Shown: positions 26,961 through 35,795, counted from the stretch's first letter. The stretch is 64,000 nucleotides of DNA from Parabacteroides timonensis (GCF_900128505.1 NZ_LT669941.1:2854859-2918858), one strand, 5' to 3'. Notes: generated by a model not told the origin, from the sequence alone. Numbers and translations: made by a program.

Positions 26961-28514
26961 TTATAATAGAATACGTAGATCATCGATACTATAAATATCA
27001 GGTAATATATATCCATTATATAAAACTGTAGGAGTTAGAGAAATTTTATTTTGCTTACTCCACTCTTCATGCTTTTGTTGTTCCTCTAAAACCTCTTTTG
27101 TATTAAAATTAAAATTATATTTAGCATAGGTATTTTTTATCTCATACTTCTCACTTGTAAACCATCTATTAAATAAATCCTTTGCAAAAATAGGTCCCTT
27201 ATTTAAATAAGCAGCAATAAGAAATTTCCCACTATTCCTAACCATTTCTTTATCAAAATTAATAAATATAAACTGAATATAAAGATCATCTTCTCCTAAA
27301 TAATTCAACAAATTATTAATTTTTTCATGAGCAATTCCACAAGGTTCACAGTGAGGATTCGAAACCATTGTAATCTTATTTTTAGCATTTGAATTTCCAA
27401 AACAAATTTGTGAGACTCCTTCAACAGTATATCTGTCTTTTGAATATAATAATCCTTCAAAAACATCATTAGTCATTTTCAAATTATTAAATGCATGCTT
27501 CAAATAAGTAACTTGATGACTTTTAGCTATAACAGGAAGTAAAATACTAATGAAACAGAATGGTAAAATATAAACAAAGACAACAATACCCCAATTAAAC
27601 AAACAAAACTCATAAACACGTATATATCTAAATATCAAATCATTAATAAATATACAATAAAATAGAATTTGAACAATAATACACAATGCGCACCATTGTT
27701 TTACTTTAACTTTTTGATACCAAATACTCCAGAAACTATAAGGAAGTACACAGACATTTATCAAAGCTAAATATGACAAAAGTTCTGGATAAAAAAAAAT
27801 CATGATCAAATTGGATAAAAAATAACTCAATCCAGCTTCACTCCATCCAATTATTCCCCACAATTTAGCGGCTTTAGATTCCAATACATTATTACAATCA
27901 CTTTTTTTAAATATCGAACAAATTTTATCAGCAGAAGCACTATTAATCCTTACCTGTTTAAGGATTAACAGATAACCTATATAGGTCCCTAAAGAATTTA
28001 AAACAAATAAATTCATCATTCCAATATCATTATACCAACGATTCGAGATTATAAGCAATATAGGAATAATAATAATTGATAAAATTATTATTAACTTTAG
28101 AAGACGAAAATAGTATTCTTTTATTACATTACTCTCATATTCAGGTTCAATTGCTTTTTGGTAATCACTAATTAAAAGGATAACACCACTCCATTTTTCT
28201 TTGAACTCAAAAATACTAGTCGAAACCTCTTCACCATCTATAGAATAATAAATATCTGCTTCTGTTAACTTTAAAACAATAACTAACTGATGATTGTATT
28301 GAGCGACAAAAGGAGTTTTTAAATCACCTAATATATCTTTATCTTCGATCCTATAACCATCATTATTAATACCATAATCTTTTAATATACGTGACAAACC
28401 AAATAAATTATACTTATGTGGATGTTCCTCATACAATTTATTGAAATAAAAGTCTGTATGTCTAACTTTCAAGCGTTTCAAAAGTTCATGCAATAGAGAA
28501 GTATCTTTTCGCAT
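26961..28514 (-). CDS. VKOR-DsbA fusion with C39-like N-terminal domain
   Basis: The 517-residue membrane protein has three parts. Residues 1-115 look like a C39 peptidase-like fold (GLSRILKDYGI, APFV-type KTPFVAQYNHQLVIVLKL), but no catalytic cysteine is at the expected place. Residues 138-330 are a vitamin-K-epoxide-reductase-type helical bundle with the loop pair Cys199/Cys207 and the redox pair Cys275-Ala-Leu-Cys278. Residues 360-517 are a DsbA-like thioredoxin with Cys389-Glu-Pro-Cys392. VKOR domains reoxidise thioredoxin-fold partners, so this single protein could be a complete disulfide-forming system. It is the first gene upstream of the six-cysteine precursor. Confidence 0.85.
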   Translation of the reverse strand: MRKDTSLLHELLKRLKVRHTDFYFNKLYEEHPHKYNLFGLSRILKDYGINNDGYRIEDKDILGDLKTPFVAQYNHQLVIVLKLTEADIYYSIDGEEVSTSIFEFKEKWSGVILLISDYQKAIEPEYESNVIKEYYFRLLKLIIILSIIIIPILLIISNRWYNDIGMMNLFVLNSLGTYIGYLLILKQVRINSASADKICSIFKKSDCNNVLESKAAKLWGIIGWSEAGLSYFLSNLIMIFFYPELLSYLALINVCVLPYSFWSIWYQKVKVKQWCALCIIVQILFYCIFINDLIFRYIRVYEFCLFNWGIVVFVYILPFCFISILLPVIAKSHQVTYLKHAFNNLKMTNDVFEGLLYSKDRYTVEGVSQICFGNSNAKNKITMVSNPHCEPCGIAHEKINNLLNYLGEDDLYIQFIFINFDKEMVRNSGKFLIAAYLNKGPIFAKDLFNRWFTSEKYEIKNTYAKYNFNFNTKEVLEEQQKHEEWSKQNKISLTPTVLYNGYILPDIYSIDDLRILL

Positions 28515-28816
28515 ATTTTATCATTATATTAACATTGTATTCAGTTAAAAAATAAATATTATAGATACTGATGTATCTTCACAAAAATACAATATTCCAC
28601 ATCTTCTATATTCAATATTAACAAAACAAAATCACTGCATATAGATCAATTACGAATTTTATAATCACAGTTCAATCTTACAACAAGAATAATGTTTTTA
28701 TAAATTCAGAAAAATATTCAATGATTTTTTCTAGCAATATACTTAATAATCATAATTTACAAGACTATAAATATGATTAATTAATGTGGATAAAGATCAC
28801 TCAAGAATATAGTACA
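28515..28816. other. AT-rich spacer, no feature seen
   Basis: This spacer upstream of the VKOR-DsbA gene is extremely AT-rich. I found no plausible gene, no TAnnTTTG box with good spacing and no convincing hairpin on either strand. It should contain the promoter of the peptide operon, but I cannot locate it. Confidence 0.4.
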
Positions 28817-29176
28817 CTAATACAGAATAAAATCTCCCTGCAAATAACCGTATTCATGATTCAAATAAACATTGTATACTCCAACAGCCTCATCCAACAT
28901 AAAGTGAATCGTTTCTCCAGAAGAAATCACAACACACTCTTCCATAATTATATGACTTTCGGCATCAATCACTACAATCGTTAAGTTAGATAAAGCATCT
29001 GCACAATATACAGATAAAACATTTCCATCTAAGGACACTCGCGGTTCTTGAGGAACAATTGTTCGGATAATATTCCCTCCCCATCTACCTTTTACATGAA
29101 TACTGTCGCTTAATGCAATTTTGGGAAACATTCCCGTTACAAGAATAGTCAAAATTAAAATCCAATTGTTTTTCAT
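28817..29176 (-). CDS. DUF3244-type small secreted protein
   Basis: The 119-residue protein has a signal peptide (MKNNWILILTILVTGMFPKIALS) and a single beta-sandwich domain with the DUF3244 pattern (VSLDGNVLSVYCADALSNLTIVVIDAESH ends one blade; the C-terminal strand is GVYNVYLNHEYGYLQGDFIL). I start at the ATG at 29174-29176 because the longer frame adds a non-signal extension. DUF3244 proteins are small periplasmic or surface proteins of Bacteroidetes found beside exported peptides and C10 proteases. It may be an accessory or immunity factor, but this is speculative. Confidence 0.78.
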   Translation of the reverse strand: MKNNWILILTILVTGMFPKIALSDSIHVKGRWGGNIIRTIVPQEPRVSLDGNVLSVYCADALSNLTIVVIDAESHIIMEECVVISSGETIHFMLDEAVGVYNVYLNHEYGYLQGDFILY

Positions 29177-29289
29177 GGTAATAACTTTCAAATTATTTAC
29201 GCAAAGGTAAAAGTCACAAAAGCGACTGCCAAGATTTCTTAGTAACAAAAATGTAACAATTTAAAAGCCACACAATCAAACATATAACA

Positions 29290-31008
29290 TCATAAAGACA
29301 AAATCCATTTATCAAAATCCTGAGCAGTTCCCTGTTTTTGAGTCAATTTTATGTAGAGGCGTTTTCTTCTGAGGGATACAGCCTGACTTGTCAGAGATAA
29401 CAAAATGGCAATACGGCTTACCGGGATATCTAATCTTGTTAAACAACAAATTTGCAGATCCGTATCTGAAATTCCAGGATACATCATTTTTACCTTATAA
29501 GTGAAATTCAAATACAACACATGATCGATCCACTTAACTATATCCGGCCATCGTTTATAATCTAGCTTTCTCCATTTTTCACGTAACCCCTCGTACAAAT
29601 CGGAAGTAAAAAATATTTTAGTAGAAGCTATTCCTACAATAGAGCAAGAAGAATGTTCCACCATTTTCTCATTGAAAACTCCCTGTATCATATCCAACTG
29701 TATTTTCAAGTCATTCGCGATTTCTATTTTTTGGCCTAATTCAACTATCGCAGCATTTCGTTCAGCCAAATACTGTTGGCTTTCTCTATATTTCTGCTCT
29801 TGAAGGCGTAAGGATTGATTCAACTGTTCTTCTTTTTTTTTCTTTTCCCTAAACAAATAAAAAACAATACAAACCGTTACCAATAGGAATAAAGAACCTC
29901 CTCCCAAAAACCTGTACAAATAGTTCGTTTTACGATCTGCTTCTTGCCTATAATACTCTTTTTCTTTTTCTACAATTTGATAATCATACAAACTTTGCAA
30001 CCGGGTTAAAGTTTCCTTATAAGTCTGTTGCTCCATTGAATCACGAAGAACCTCGTATTGTTCCTGAAAAAACATATAAGCATTCAAATTTTTTCTTGAT
30101 TTTTCCAACAGTGATAGTGAATGGTATGTATCTTTCAATGTATATATATCTGTACTTTTCCGACAAAAAGACAAATAATGGTAAGCTGAATCTGTTTTTC
30201 CCAATTTCAGATACAAATCACCTAGAGTCAAACTAATTAAATAAGAATCATCTACTATTTCTATTTGAGTATATGCCTCTTTTGCATAAGACAAACCTTT
30301 TTCATAATCACCTATTCTACCATAGGTGTCAGCTAATTCATTAAGCAGATAAAATTTGTAATAATCAGAAGTATATAACAAAGCTTTCGAATAATAATAG
30401 ACTGCACTATCAAGCTGATTATAACATACATAAACACGAGCTACATTCCGAAGAGCCATAGACAGGCTTGCCGTATCTTTGTTATAAATAAAACAATCAA
30501 CAGCTTCCTTCTGCAAATTCAAAGCTGGCTGATATAGTTCCTGATAAGTATATAACGTACCTAAATTAGCACACAAACGTCCTAACAAAGAATAGTTATT
30601 CAAATTTTTCCCGACTTCATAGGCTTTTAAATAATACCCCTGCGCCTGTGGTGCATCATTCAAATCCTGAAAAACCCTGCCGCAAAAATAGTACGCCTGC
30701 ATCTTCCGATCTTCTAAATCGCTCTTCTCATAATACTTGACTGCTATTTGTATCAATGAATCAGATCTATGTTCTATTTGGTTCTTATCTTGTGCTTGCA
30801 TATACAATAAACACCAAAGTGCATATTGCCCACGTGGCAAATCCTCAGGCTGCATTATACTATTTAAAACACATAACGCACTATCAGGTCTTTCGTTCAT
30901 ATAGCTTTCTGCTTTACTCAACAAGAAAGCCACATCATTTTTTCCGCTACATGCTATCAGACAGAATAGTAGCAGAAAATATAGTATTAGCTTTAGTTCT
31001 TTAAACAT
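29290..31008 (-). CDS. TPR lipoprotein with transmembrane helix, coiled coil and C-terminal HTH
   Basis: The 572-residue protein begins with a lipobox signal (LLFCLIAC) and has TPR repeats over about residues 20-330. A transmembrane helix lies near 360-385 (GGGSLFLLVTVCIVFYLF), then a charged coiled coil and a C-terminal helix-turn-helix resembling the LuxR type (PVSRIAILLSLTSQAVSLRRKRLY). This is a one-component membrane sensor-regulator design common in Bacteroidetes. It lies upstream of the DUF3244 gene and the peptide operon in the same orientation and is the only candidate regulator there. Its ligand and target promoter are unknown. Confidence 0.8.
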   Translation of the reverse strand: MFKELKLILYFLLLFCLIACSGKNDVAFLLSKAESYMNERPDSALCVLNSIMQPEDLPRGQYALWCLLYMQAQDKNQIEHRSDSLIQIAVKYYEKSDLEDRKMQAYYFCGRVFQDLNDAPQAQGYYLKAYEVGKNLNNYSLLGRLCANLGTLYTYQELYQPALNLQKEAVDCFIYNKDTASLSMALRNVARVYVCYNQLDSAVYYYSKALLYTSDYYKFYLLNELADTYGRIGDYEKGLSYAKEAYTQIEIVDDSYLISLTLGDLYLKLGKTDSAYHYLSFCRKSTDIYTLKDTYHSLSLLEKSRKNLNAYMFFQEQYEVLRDSMEQQTYKETLTRLQSLYDYQIVEKEKEYYRQEADRKTNYLYRFLGGGSLFLLVTVCIVFYLFREKKKKEEQLNQSLRLQEQKYRESQQYLAERNAAIVELGQKIEIANDLKIQLDMIQGVFNEKMVEHSSCSIVGIASTKIFFTSDLYEGLREKWRKLDYKRWPDIVKWIDHVLYLNFTYKVKMMYPGISDTDLQICCLTRLDIPVSRIAILLSLTSQAVSLRRKRLYIKLTQKQGTAQDFDKWILSL

Positions 31009-31121
31009 ATATACTCAATATTAACGAGTACAATATAGGAATTTATTTTCATAGGATCACATCAAATAATTTTATTTACAAAAAACATCATATCTCCAGT
31101 ACAAATCCTTCTATTTCGTAT

Positions 31122-31129
31122 TATATTTG
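31122..31129 (+). promoter_or_regulatory. Promoter -7 box (TATATTTG) of the second HU-like gene
   Basis: A perfect -7 element lies 160 bases before the ATG at 31290. No clear -33 TTTG is seen at the right distance. The leader contains a perfect 20-bp palindrome (31146-31165). Confidence 0.5.
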
Positions 31130-31145
31130 TATTCGAACGCTTTTG

Positions 31146-31165
31146 CGTTTGATATATATCAAACG
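31146..31165. repeat. Perfect 20-bp palindrome CGTTTGATATATATCAAACG
   Basis: The sequence is identical to its own reverse complement over 20 bases, about 17 bases after the -7 box, so it lies at or just after the transcription start. This is where a dimeric repressor operator would be expected. The protein that binds it is not identified. Confidence 0.65.
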
Positions 31166-31289
31166 AATAGAACACATATATGCTTCTTTCATTTGGTAAT
31201 TGTTCTCCTTTCATTCGATATTCATAGAACGATTCATTGTTCGGGATGAAAATTGGGTTTGGCTGGTATTAATTTAAAACACGATAATA

Positions 31290-31883
31290 ATGAGTTTAAA
31301 ATTCGGATGGTACAAAACTCCGGTTCCAGGAGACAGGGAGGATAAACAAGTTCCCCATGCGCGAATCATTTCACAAGGGACACTCGACACAAAGTATATG
31401 TGTAAAATGATCTCGATGTCGAGTACCATTTCTTCGGCCGATGTAAAAGGAGTATTGGAAGCTCTGAACTTCTGGATGGGGTTCTGCCTGTCAGAAGGGA
31501 ACAGTATCGAACTGGACGGATTGGGTTACTTTACCCCTACACTGAAAAGTAAAATAACCACCGATGAAAGCGGTAAAAACAAGGTACAGGCAGAAATAGA
31601 TTCCGTCAGTTTCCGTTGTGCAACCTCCCTGAAAGAACAAGTGCGGGAAGCCGGACTCGAACTGGTAAAAAAAACGAATACGGAAAAGCTCCCGCAAGAA
31701 CAACGCCTGAAGAATATCATGACTGAAGTGGAAGAAAACAAATGCATTAATCGTAGTACCTGCATGAAGCTGAACCGTTGTAGTCAGTTCATAGCGCTAA
31801 ACGACTTGAAACAACTGATAAACAGCAACAAACTGATACAGATCGGCGGAGGCAAACAGACAATGTATATACGTTCAGTATAA
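31290..31883 (+). CDS. HU-like DNA-binding protein with C-terminal extension
   Basis: The 197-residue protein has an N-terminal HU-like domain (SSADVKGVLEALNFWMGFCLSEG, then GLGYFTPTLKSKI). An extension follows, with a helix-turn-helix-like region near residues 145-180 (STCMKLNRCSQFIALNDLKQLI). It shares the SSADVK helix with the HU-like protein at 18524 but is longer. It reads away from the peptide locus and ends in a strong hairpin. Nucleoid or local regulatory function is likely; the target is unknown. Confidence 0.83.
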   Translation: MSLKFGWYKTPVPGDREDKQVPHARIISQGTLDTKYMCKMISMSSTISSADVKGVLEALNFWMGFCLSEGNSIELDGLGYFTPTLKSKITTDESGKNKVQAEIDSVSFRCATSLKEQVREAGLELVKKTNTEKLPQEQRLKNIMTEVEENKCINRSTCMKLNRCSQFIALNDLKQLINSNKLIQIGGGKQTMYIRSV

Positions 31884-31884
31884 A

Positions 31885-31929
31885 TCTGAAATTTCGCGGC
31901 GGCGAAAATAACCGCCGCGAAATTTCAGA
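31885..31929 (+). terminator. Perfect 18-bp stem hairpin after the HU-like gene
   Basis: TCTGAAATTTCGCGGCGG (31885-31902) pairs perfectly with CCGCCGCGAAATTTCAGA (31912-31929) across a 9-base loop. It starts two bases after the stop codon. There is no T run, so it may protect the mRNA end or act as a Rho-independent block without a U tract. Confidence 0.7.
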
Positions 31930-31930
31930 T

Positions 31931-32044
31931 TCAAGCCAAAATAGCTTTATTCCCATACATTTGATTTATCCACATAAAACATTCCACACTATGATAAAAA
32001 GGACGGGCAGCAGACAGAAACATCTCTTGCATCATATGCCGTTA
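31931..32044 (-). pseudogene. Remnant of an AAA ATPase gene
   Basis: Reading the minus strand gives a short stretch RHMMQEMFLSAARPFYHSV, closely matching RHLMGEMFISPARPFYQSV in the intact ATPase at 55946-57073. A stop codon lies directly upstream (complement near 32042-32044), another ends the frame at 31931-31933, and similarity is lost beyond Val. It is a decayed fragment of a related gene, on the opposite strand to the intact ATPase gene just downstream. Confidence 0.7.
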
Positions 32045-32130
32045 TAATTATTTCATTCGAATTATTCAAATCGAATAATTCAGGTTTAATCGTTTCACAA
32101 GGATATGCAGCCATTTATGTCGCTGTAAAA

Positions 32131-32162
32131 TTTGTTATTCTACATCCTTTCTTTTACCTTTG
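32131..32162 (+). promoter_or_regulatory. Promoter (TTTG-20-TACCTTTG) of the DUF234-type ATPase gene
   Basis: TTTG at 32131-32134 is followed by exactly 20 bases and TACCTTTG at 32155-32162, a perfect Bacteroidetes consensus. The predicted start is near 32170, about 50 bases before the ATG. Confidence 0.85.
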
Positions 32163-32217
32163 TAACAGCCGTTAATGTAATAGCCATTAAATTAACAGGG
32201 ATTAAATTAAAGCACGT

Positions 32218-33528
32218 ATGAAATTTTACGATCGAAAAAAAGAGTTAAAGCTACTACAGGATATCAATGAGCAATCACGTAACAGTGCTTGTTTTACAGT
32301 GATGGTTGGCCGTCGTCGTATAGGCAAAACTGCTTTACTGCTCGAAAGCGTGAGGGGAGAGAAGTTTCTGTACCTCTTTGTTTCCCGCAAAAGTGAAGTA
32401 CTTTTATGCGAGCAGTTTCAACAGGACATCAAAGAAAGCCTGGGGCTGGATATATTCGGTCGGGTGGACAACTTCCGTACCTTATTCGAACAATTGATGA
32501 TTTACGCTACAAAAACTCATTTCACACTGATTATCGATGAATTCCAGGAGTTTGACAATATAAACAGTTCCATTTTCAGCGATATCCAGAATATATGGGA
32601 TAGATATAAGGAAGAAGCTAAGGTAAACCTCATAGCTTGCGGATCTATTTATTCCATGATGAAAAAGATTTTTGAAAACAATAAAGAGCCGTTGTTCGGA
32701 CGCCTGACATCTAAAATTATACTAAAACCATTCAATGTTTCTACGATAAAAGAGATACTAAAAGATTACAATCCGGGATATACACCCGAAGATCTGCTGG
32801 CTTTTTATCTTATAACAGGAGGAGTGGCTAAGTATGTTGCCTTACTGATGGAAGCAGGTGCTACCACATTCAACAAAATGATTCACTATACGGTGCGGCC
32901 TGATTCTCCGTTCCTGTCAGAAGGACGCGATCTGCTTATTTCTGAATTTGGACGTGAATATGCAACCTATTTTTCCATCTTACAGTTAATAGCTTCAGGT
33001 AAGACAGCGCAAAACGAAGTTGATTCGATTATCGGAAAAAACACAGGGGCTTATTTGGCTAATCTTGAAAAGGAATATTCCCTGATAAACAGAAATAAAC
33101 CGATGTTTTCAAAACCGGAAAGCAGAAACAGCCGCTGGTGCCTGAATGATAATTATCTGATGTTTTGGTTCCGTTTTATATTCCCCAACCTGTCTATGAT
33201 TGAACTGGGAAAAAATGATATGCTTGAAAAATTCATCTTAAAGAACTATGAACAGTACAGCGGACATATACTGGAACGCTATTTCAGAGACAGGATTGCT
33301 GAAAGCGAAGATATTACGGACATCGGTAATTATTGGGACAACAAAGGAGAAAATGAAATCGATCTTATCGCCCTCAACCGTTTTGAAGAGAAGGCATTGA
33401 TAGCTGAAGTTAAGCGAAATCCAAATAAGATCAATATAGCTCGCCTATATGAGAAAGTAGCCTCCATAAAAAAACAATTATCGCATTACACATTGGAAAT
33501 AAAAGGATTGTCAATGCAGGACATGTAA
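32218..33528 (+). CDS. AAA ATPase, archaeal-type with DUF234-like C-terminus
   Basis: The 436-residue protein starts FYDRKKELKLL and has Walker A GRRRIGKTA near residue 32 and Walker B TLIIDEFQEF near 100. A winged-helix region follows, then a DUF234-type nuclease-like end with NEIDLIALNRFEEKALIAEVKR, where the E...D...E-x-K residues resemble a PD-(D/E)XK core. Such genes are multi-copy in Bacteroidetes, and their role is not established; DNA-related or toxin-like functions have been proposed for the fold. It has its own strong promoter and is 54 bases upstream of the antiporter gene. Confidence 0.85.
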   Translation: MKFYDRKKELKLLQDINEQSRNSACFTVMVGRRRIGKTALLLESVRGEKFLYLFVSRKSEVLLCEQFQQDIKESLGLDIFGRVDNFRTLFEQLMIYATKTHFTLIIDEFQEFDNINSSIFSDIQNIWDRYKEEAKVNLIACGSIYSMMKKIFENNKEPLFGRLTSKIILKPFNVSTIKEILKDYNPGYTPEDLLAFYLITGGVAKYVALLMEAGATTFNKMIHYTVRPDSPFLSEGRDLLISEFGREYATYFSILQLIASGKTAQNEVDSIIGKNTGAYLANLEKEYSLINRNKPMFSKPESRNSRWCLNDNYLMFWFRFIFPNLSMIELGKNDMLEKFILKNYEQYSGHILERYFRDRIAESEDITDIGNYWDNKGENEIDLIALNRFEEKALIAEVKRNPNKINIARLYEKVASIKKQLSHYTLEIKGLSMQDM

Positions 33529-33582
33529 CAGGACATGTAAATAGTCAAACAAAAACATTGAATAAACTAAACCTCCGTCAAT

Positions 33583-35652
33583 ATGATTCTACTCTCGAAC
33601 ATAGACTTTACCCTGCCACTGGCAGATCCGGTATTAAAATTCCTGCTGATCCTGCTTATTATACTGGCAGCTCCGCTTCTTTTGAATAAACTTCGGGTGC
33701 CTCATCTGCTTGGCTTGATCATTGCAGGAGCCATTATCGGTCCGAATGGGTTTAATCTCGTTTTACGCGATAGCAGCATTATTTTATCAGGAACAGCCGG
33801 ATTACTTTATATCATGTTTCTGGCAGGGCTGGAAATCGACATGGGAGATTTCAAGAAGAATAGCGGAAAAAGCCTCGTTTTCGGAATGTACACGTTCCTT
33901 ATTCCTATGATATTGGGAACAGTAGTAGGGTTATGGGTACTTAAATTCAGTATGGAGACATCCGTATTGCTTGCCAGTATGTTCGCTTCACATACCCTGA
34001 TCGCCTATCCGATCATCAGTAAACTGGGGATCAGCAAAAATAATGCGGTAAGCATCACTGTCGGCGGAACGATGATTACCGATACCCTGGCACTGTTAGT
34101 ATTGACTATTATCGTCGGCATGGCTACGGGAAATGCGGATGATGCGTTCTGGATACGCCTCGGTATATCGGTCGTTGTTTTCGCGTTGTTCGTATTGCTT
34201 GTATTTCCTTTTATCGGACGTTGGTTCTTTAAACGGGTACATGATAATATCTCACAATATATATTCGTCCTCTCGATGGTGTTCTTCGGTGCTTTCCTCG
34301 CACAATTGGCAGGGATGGAAGCTATTATCGGCTCTTTCCTGGCCGGATTGGCGCTGAACAGGCTAATCCCTCAAAGTTCGCCTTTGATGAACCGGGTGGA
34401 ATTTGTCGGTAACGCCATTTTTATTCCTTTCTTCCTGTTGAGCGTCGGCATGCTTATCGATTACAGAGCTTTCTTTACCAGCTTCGAAACCATAAAAGTC
34501 GGTATTGTCATGATCGTTGTCGCTACCGCTGCAAAATATGCCGCTGCATGGCTGACGCAAAAAACATTCCGGCTATCGGTCGACCAGCGAAGAGTCATCT
34601 TCGGATTAAGCAATGCACAGGCAGCCGCGACCCTGGCAGCAGTTATGGTCGGCTATAATGTCATACTGGGAACAACACCGGAAGGCGAACCGATCCGCCT
34701 CCTGAATGAAAGTGTCCTGAACGGAACGATCCTGATGATCCTGGTGACCTGTGCCATCGCCTCTTTCTCCGCTCAAAAGGGAGCACACAATATAGCCATG
34801 AAAGAGTCTGAAGAGGCACACGACGATAATGATACGAAAGACGAACATATCCTGATCCCCGTCAGCAATGAAGAGACGGTTGAAGAATTGGTCCATCTAA
34901 GCCTGGCGGTTAAATCGAAAACCAATACCAGCGGGTTATACGCACTCAAGGTAATAGACAACCACAATTCGGACGAAAAGGCCCTGAAATCATCCAAACG
35001 GGTGTTACAAACAGCCGTCGACACAGCCGCTGCCACAGACGTACGCCTGAAAGGGTTACTCCGCTACGACCTGAGTATCTCCAACGCTATCACCAGTGTT
35101 GTCAAGGAACGGGTAATAACCGACCTTGTTCTGGGGTTACACAAAGAAAAAGACATCCCGGCAGCTTTTCTCGGAAATATCGTTGAAAACGTATTACAAC
35201 ATAGCAGTGTAACGACCTTCATCTACAAACCAGTACAACCGCTTTCGACCATCAAACGCCATTTGATCATCATTCCTGACCAGGCGGAAAAGGAAATCGG
35301 CTTCATTCAGATCATGGACAGGATATGGAATGTGTTGCAGAATACCGGAGCCAAAGTGGTATTTTACGGTTCGGACGATACACTAAAAGCCATAAAAAAA
35401 GTGTTTGCCAAAAGGGCCGGAGAAATCTCTTATACAACTTTCAGCGATTGGGATGATTTTCTGATTGTCTTCCGGGACGTGAAAGCTGACGACAGCATGT
35501 GGATCATTTTCAGCCGGAAAGAAGGTCTGTCGTATAATTCGGTCATGCCCCGTATTCCGGGATATCTGAATAAATATTTCCAATCCAACAGCTTCATTCT
35601 CTCTTATCCGATACAGGCTAGTATGGATGAAGGTACGAGGTATCTGACTTAA
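33583..35652 (+). CDS. Cation:proton antiporter, CPA2/Kef type
   Basis: The 689-residue protein has about twelve membrane helices in its first 400 residues with the CPA2 patterns LIIAGAIIGPNGF, FLAGLEIDM and GSFLAGLALNRLIP. The soluble C-terminal part holds two Usp-like segments rather than a classical RCK/TrkA-N domain (HILIPVSNEETVEELVHLS and HLIIIPDQAEKEIGF). CPA2 proteins exchange K+ or Na+ for protons across the inner membrane. The cation is not readable from sequence. Confidence 0.9.
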   Translation: MILLSNIDFTLPLADPVLKFLLILLIILAAPLLLNKLRVPHLLGLIIAGAIIGPNGFNLVLRDSSIILSGTAGLLYIMFLAGLEIDMGDFKKNSGKSLVFGMYTFLIPMILGTVVGLWVLKFSMETSVLLASMFASHTLIAYPIISKLGISKNNAVSITVGGTMITDTLALLVLTIIVGMATGNADDAFWIRLGISVVVFALFVLLVFPFIGRWFFKRVHDNISQYIFVLSMVFFGAFLAQLAGMEAIIGSFLAGLALNRLIPQSSPLMNRVEFVGNAIFIPFFLLSVGMLIDYRAFFTSFETIKVGIVMIVVATAAKYAAAWLTQKTFRLSVDQRRVIFGLSNAQAAATLAAVMVGYNVILGTTPEGEPIRLLNESVLNGTILMILVTCAIASFSAQKGAHNIAMKESEEAHDDNDTKDEHILIPVSNEETVEELVHLSLAVKSKTNTSGLYALKVIDNHNSDEKALKSSKRVLQTAVDTAAATDVRLKGLLRYDLSISNAITSVVKERVITDLVLGLHKEKDIPAAFLGNIVENVLQHSSVTTFIYKPVQPLSTIKRHLIIIPDQAEKEIGFIQIMDRIWNVLQNTGAKVVFYGSDDTLKAIKKVFAKRAGEISYTTFSDWDDFLIVFRDVKADDSMWIIFSRKEGLSYNSVMPRIPGYLNKYFQSNSFILSYPIQASMDEGTRYLT

Positions 35653-35655
35653 GGA

Positions 35656-35688
35656 AATTAAAAATTGAGAATTGAAAATTGAAAATTA
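35656..35688. repeat. AAAATTGA-type short tandem repeat
   Basis: The run AAAATTGAGAATTGAAAATTGAAAATT is built from a 7-9 base unit and starts three bases after the antiporter stop codon. Near-identical runs occur at 42001-42028 and 58919-58948. Confidence 0.6.
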
Positions 35689-35758
35689 CGGGTGGATGGT
35701 CGACAGTTTAGTAAGCTATAAAATCATAAAGCGTGAACAGTTGTTGACATATTTCAGT

Positions 35759-35766
35759 TATATTTG
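35759..35766 (+). promoter_or_regulatory. Promoter -7 box of mlaE (TATATTTG)
   Basis: A perfect -7 element lies 30 bases before the ATG. A TTGTTG tract at 35741-35746 is closer than the usual 20-base spacing, so the -33 element is uncertain. Confidence 0.55.
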
Positions 35767-35795
35767 CAGACTGGAACAGATAAGTACTTCAAAAA

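Noticed and set aside
23472..28514. Radical-SAM-modified peptide locus
   Set aside because: No CxxxCxxC radical SAM motif occurs in any protein of the locus; the only radical SAM enzyme in the window is MiaB.
17390..31883. Prophage or integrative element
   Set aside because: No integrase, transposase, portal, terminase or capsid gene was found and no flanking direct repeats were seen, so only composition suggests transfer.
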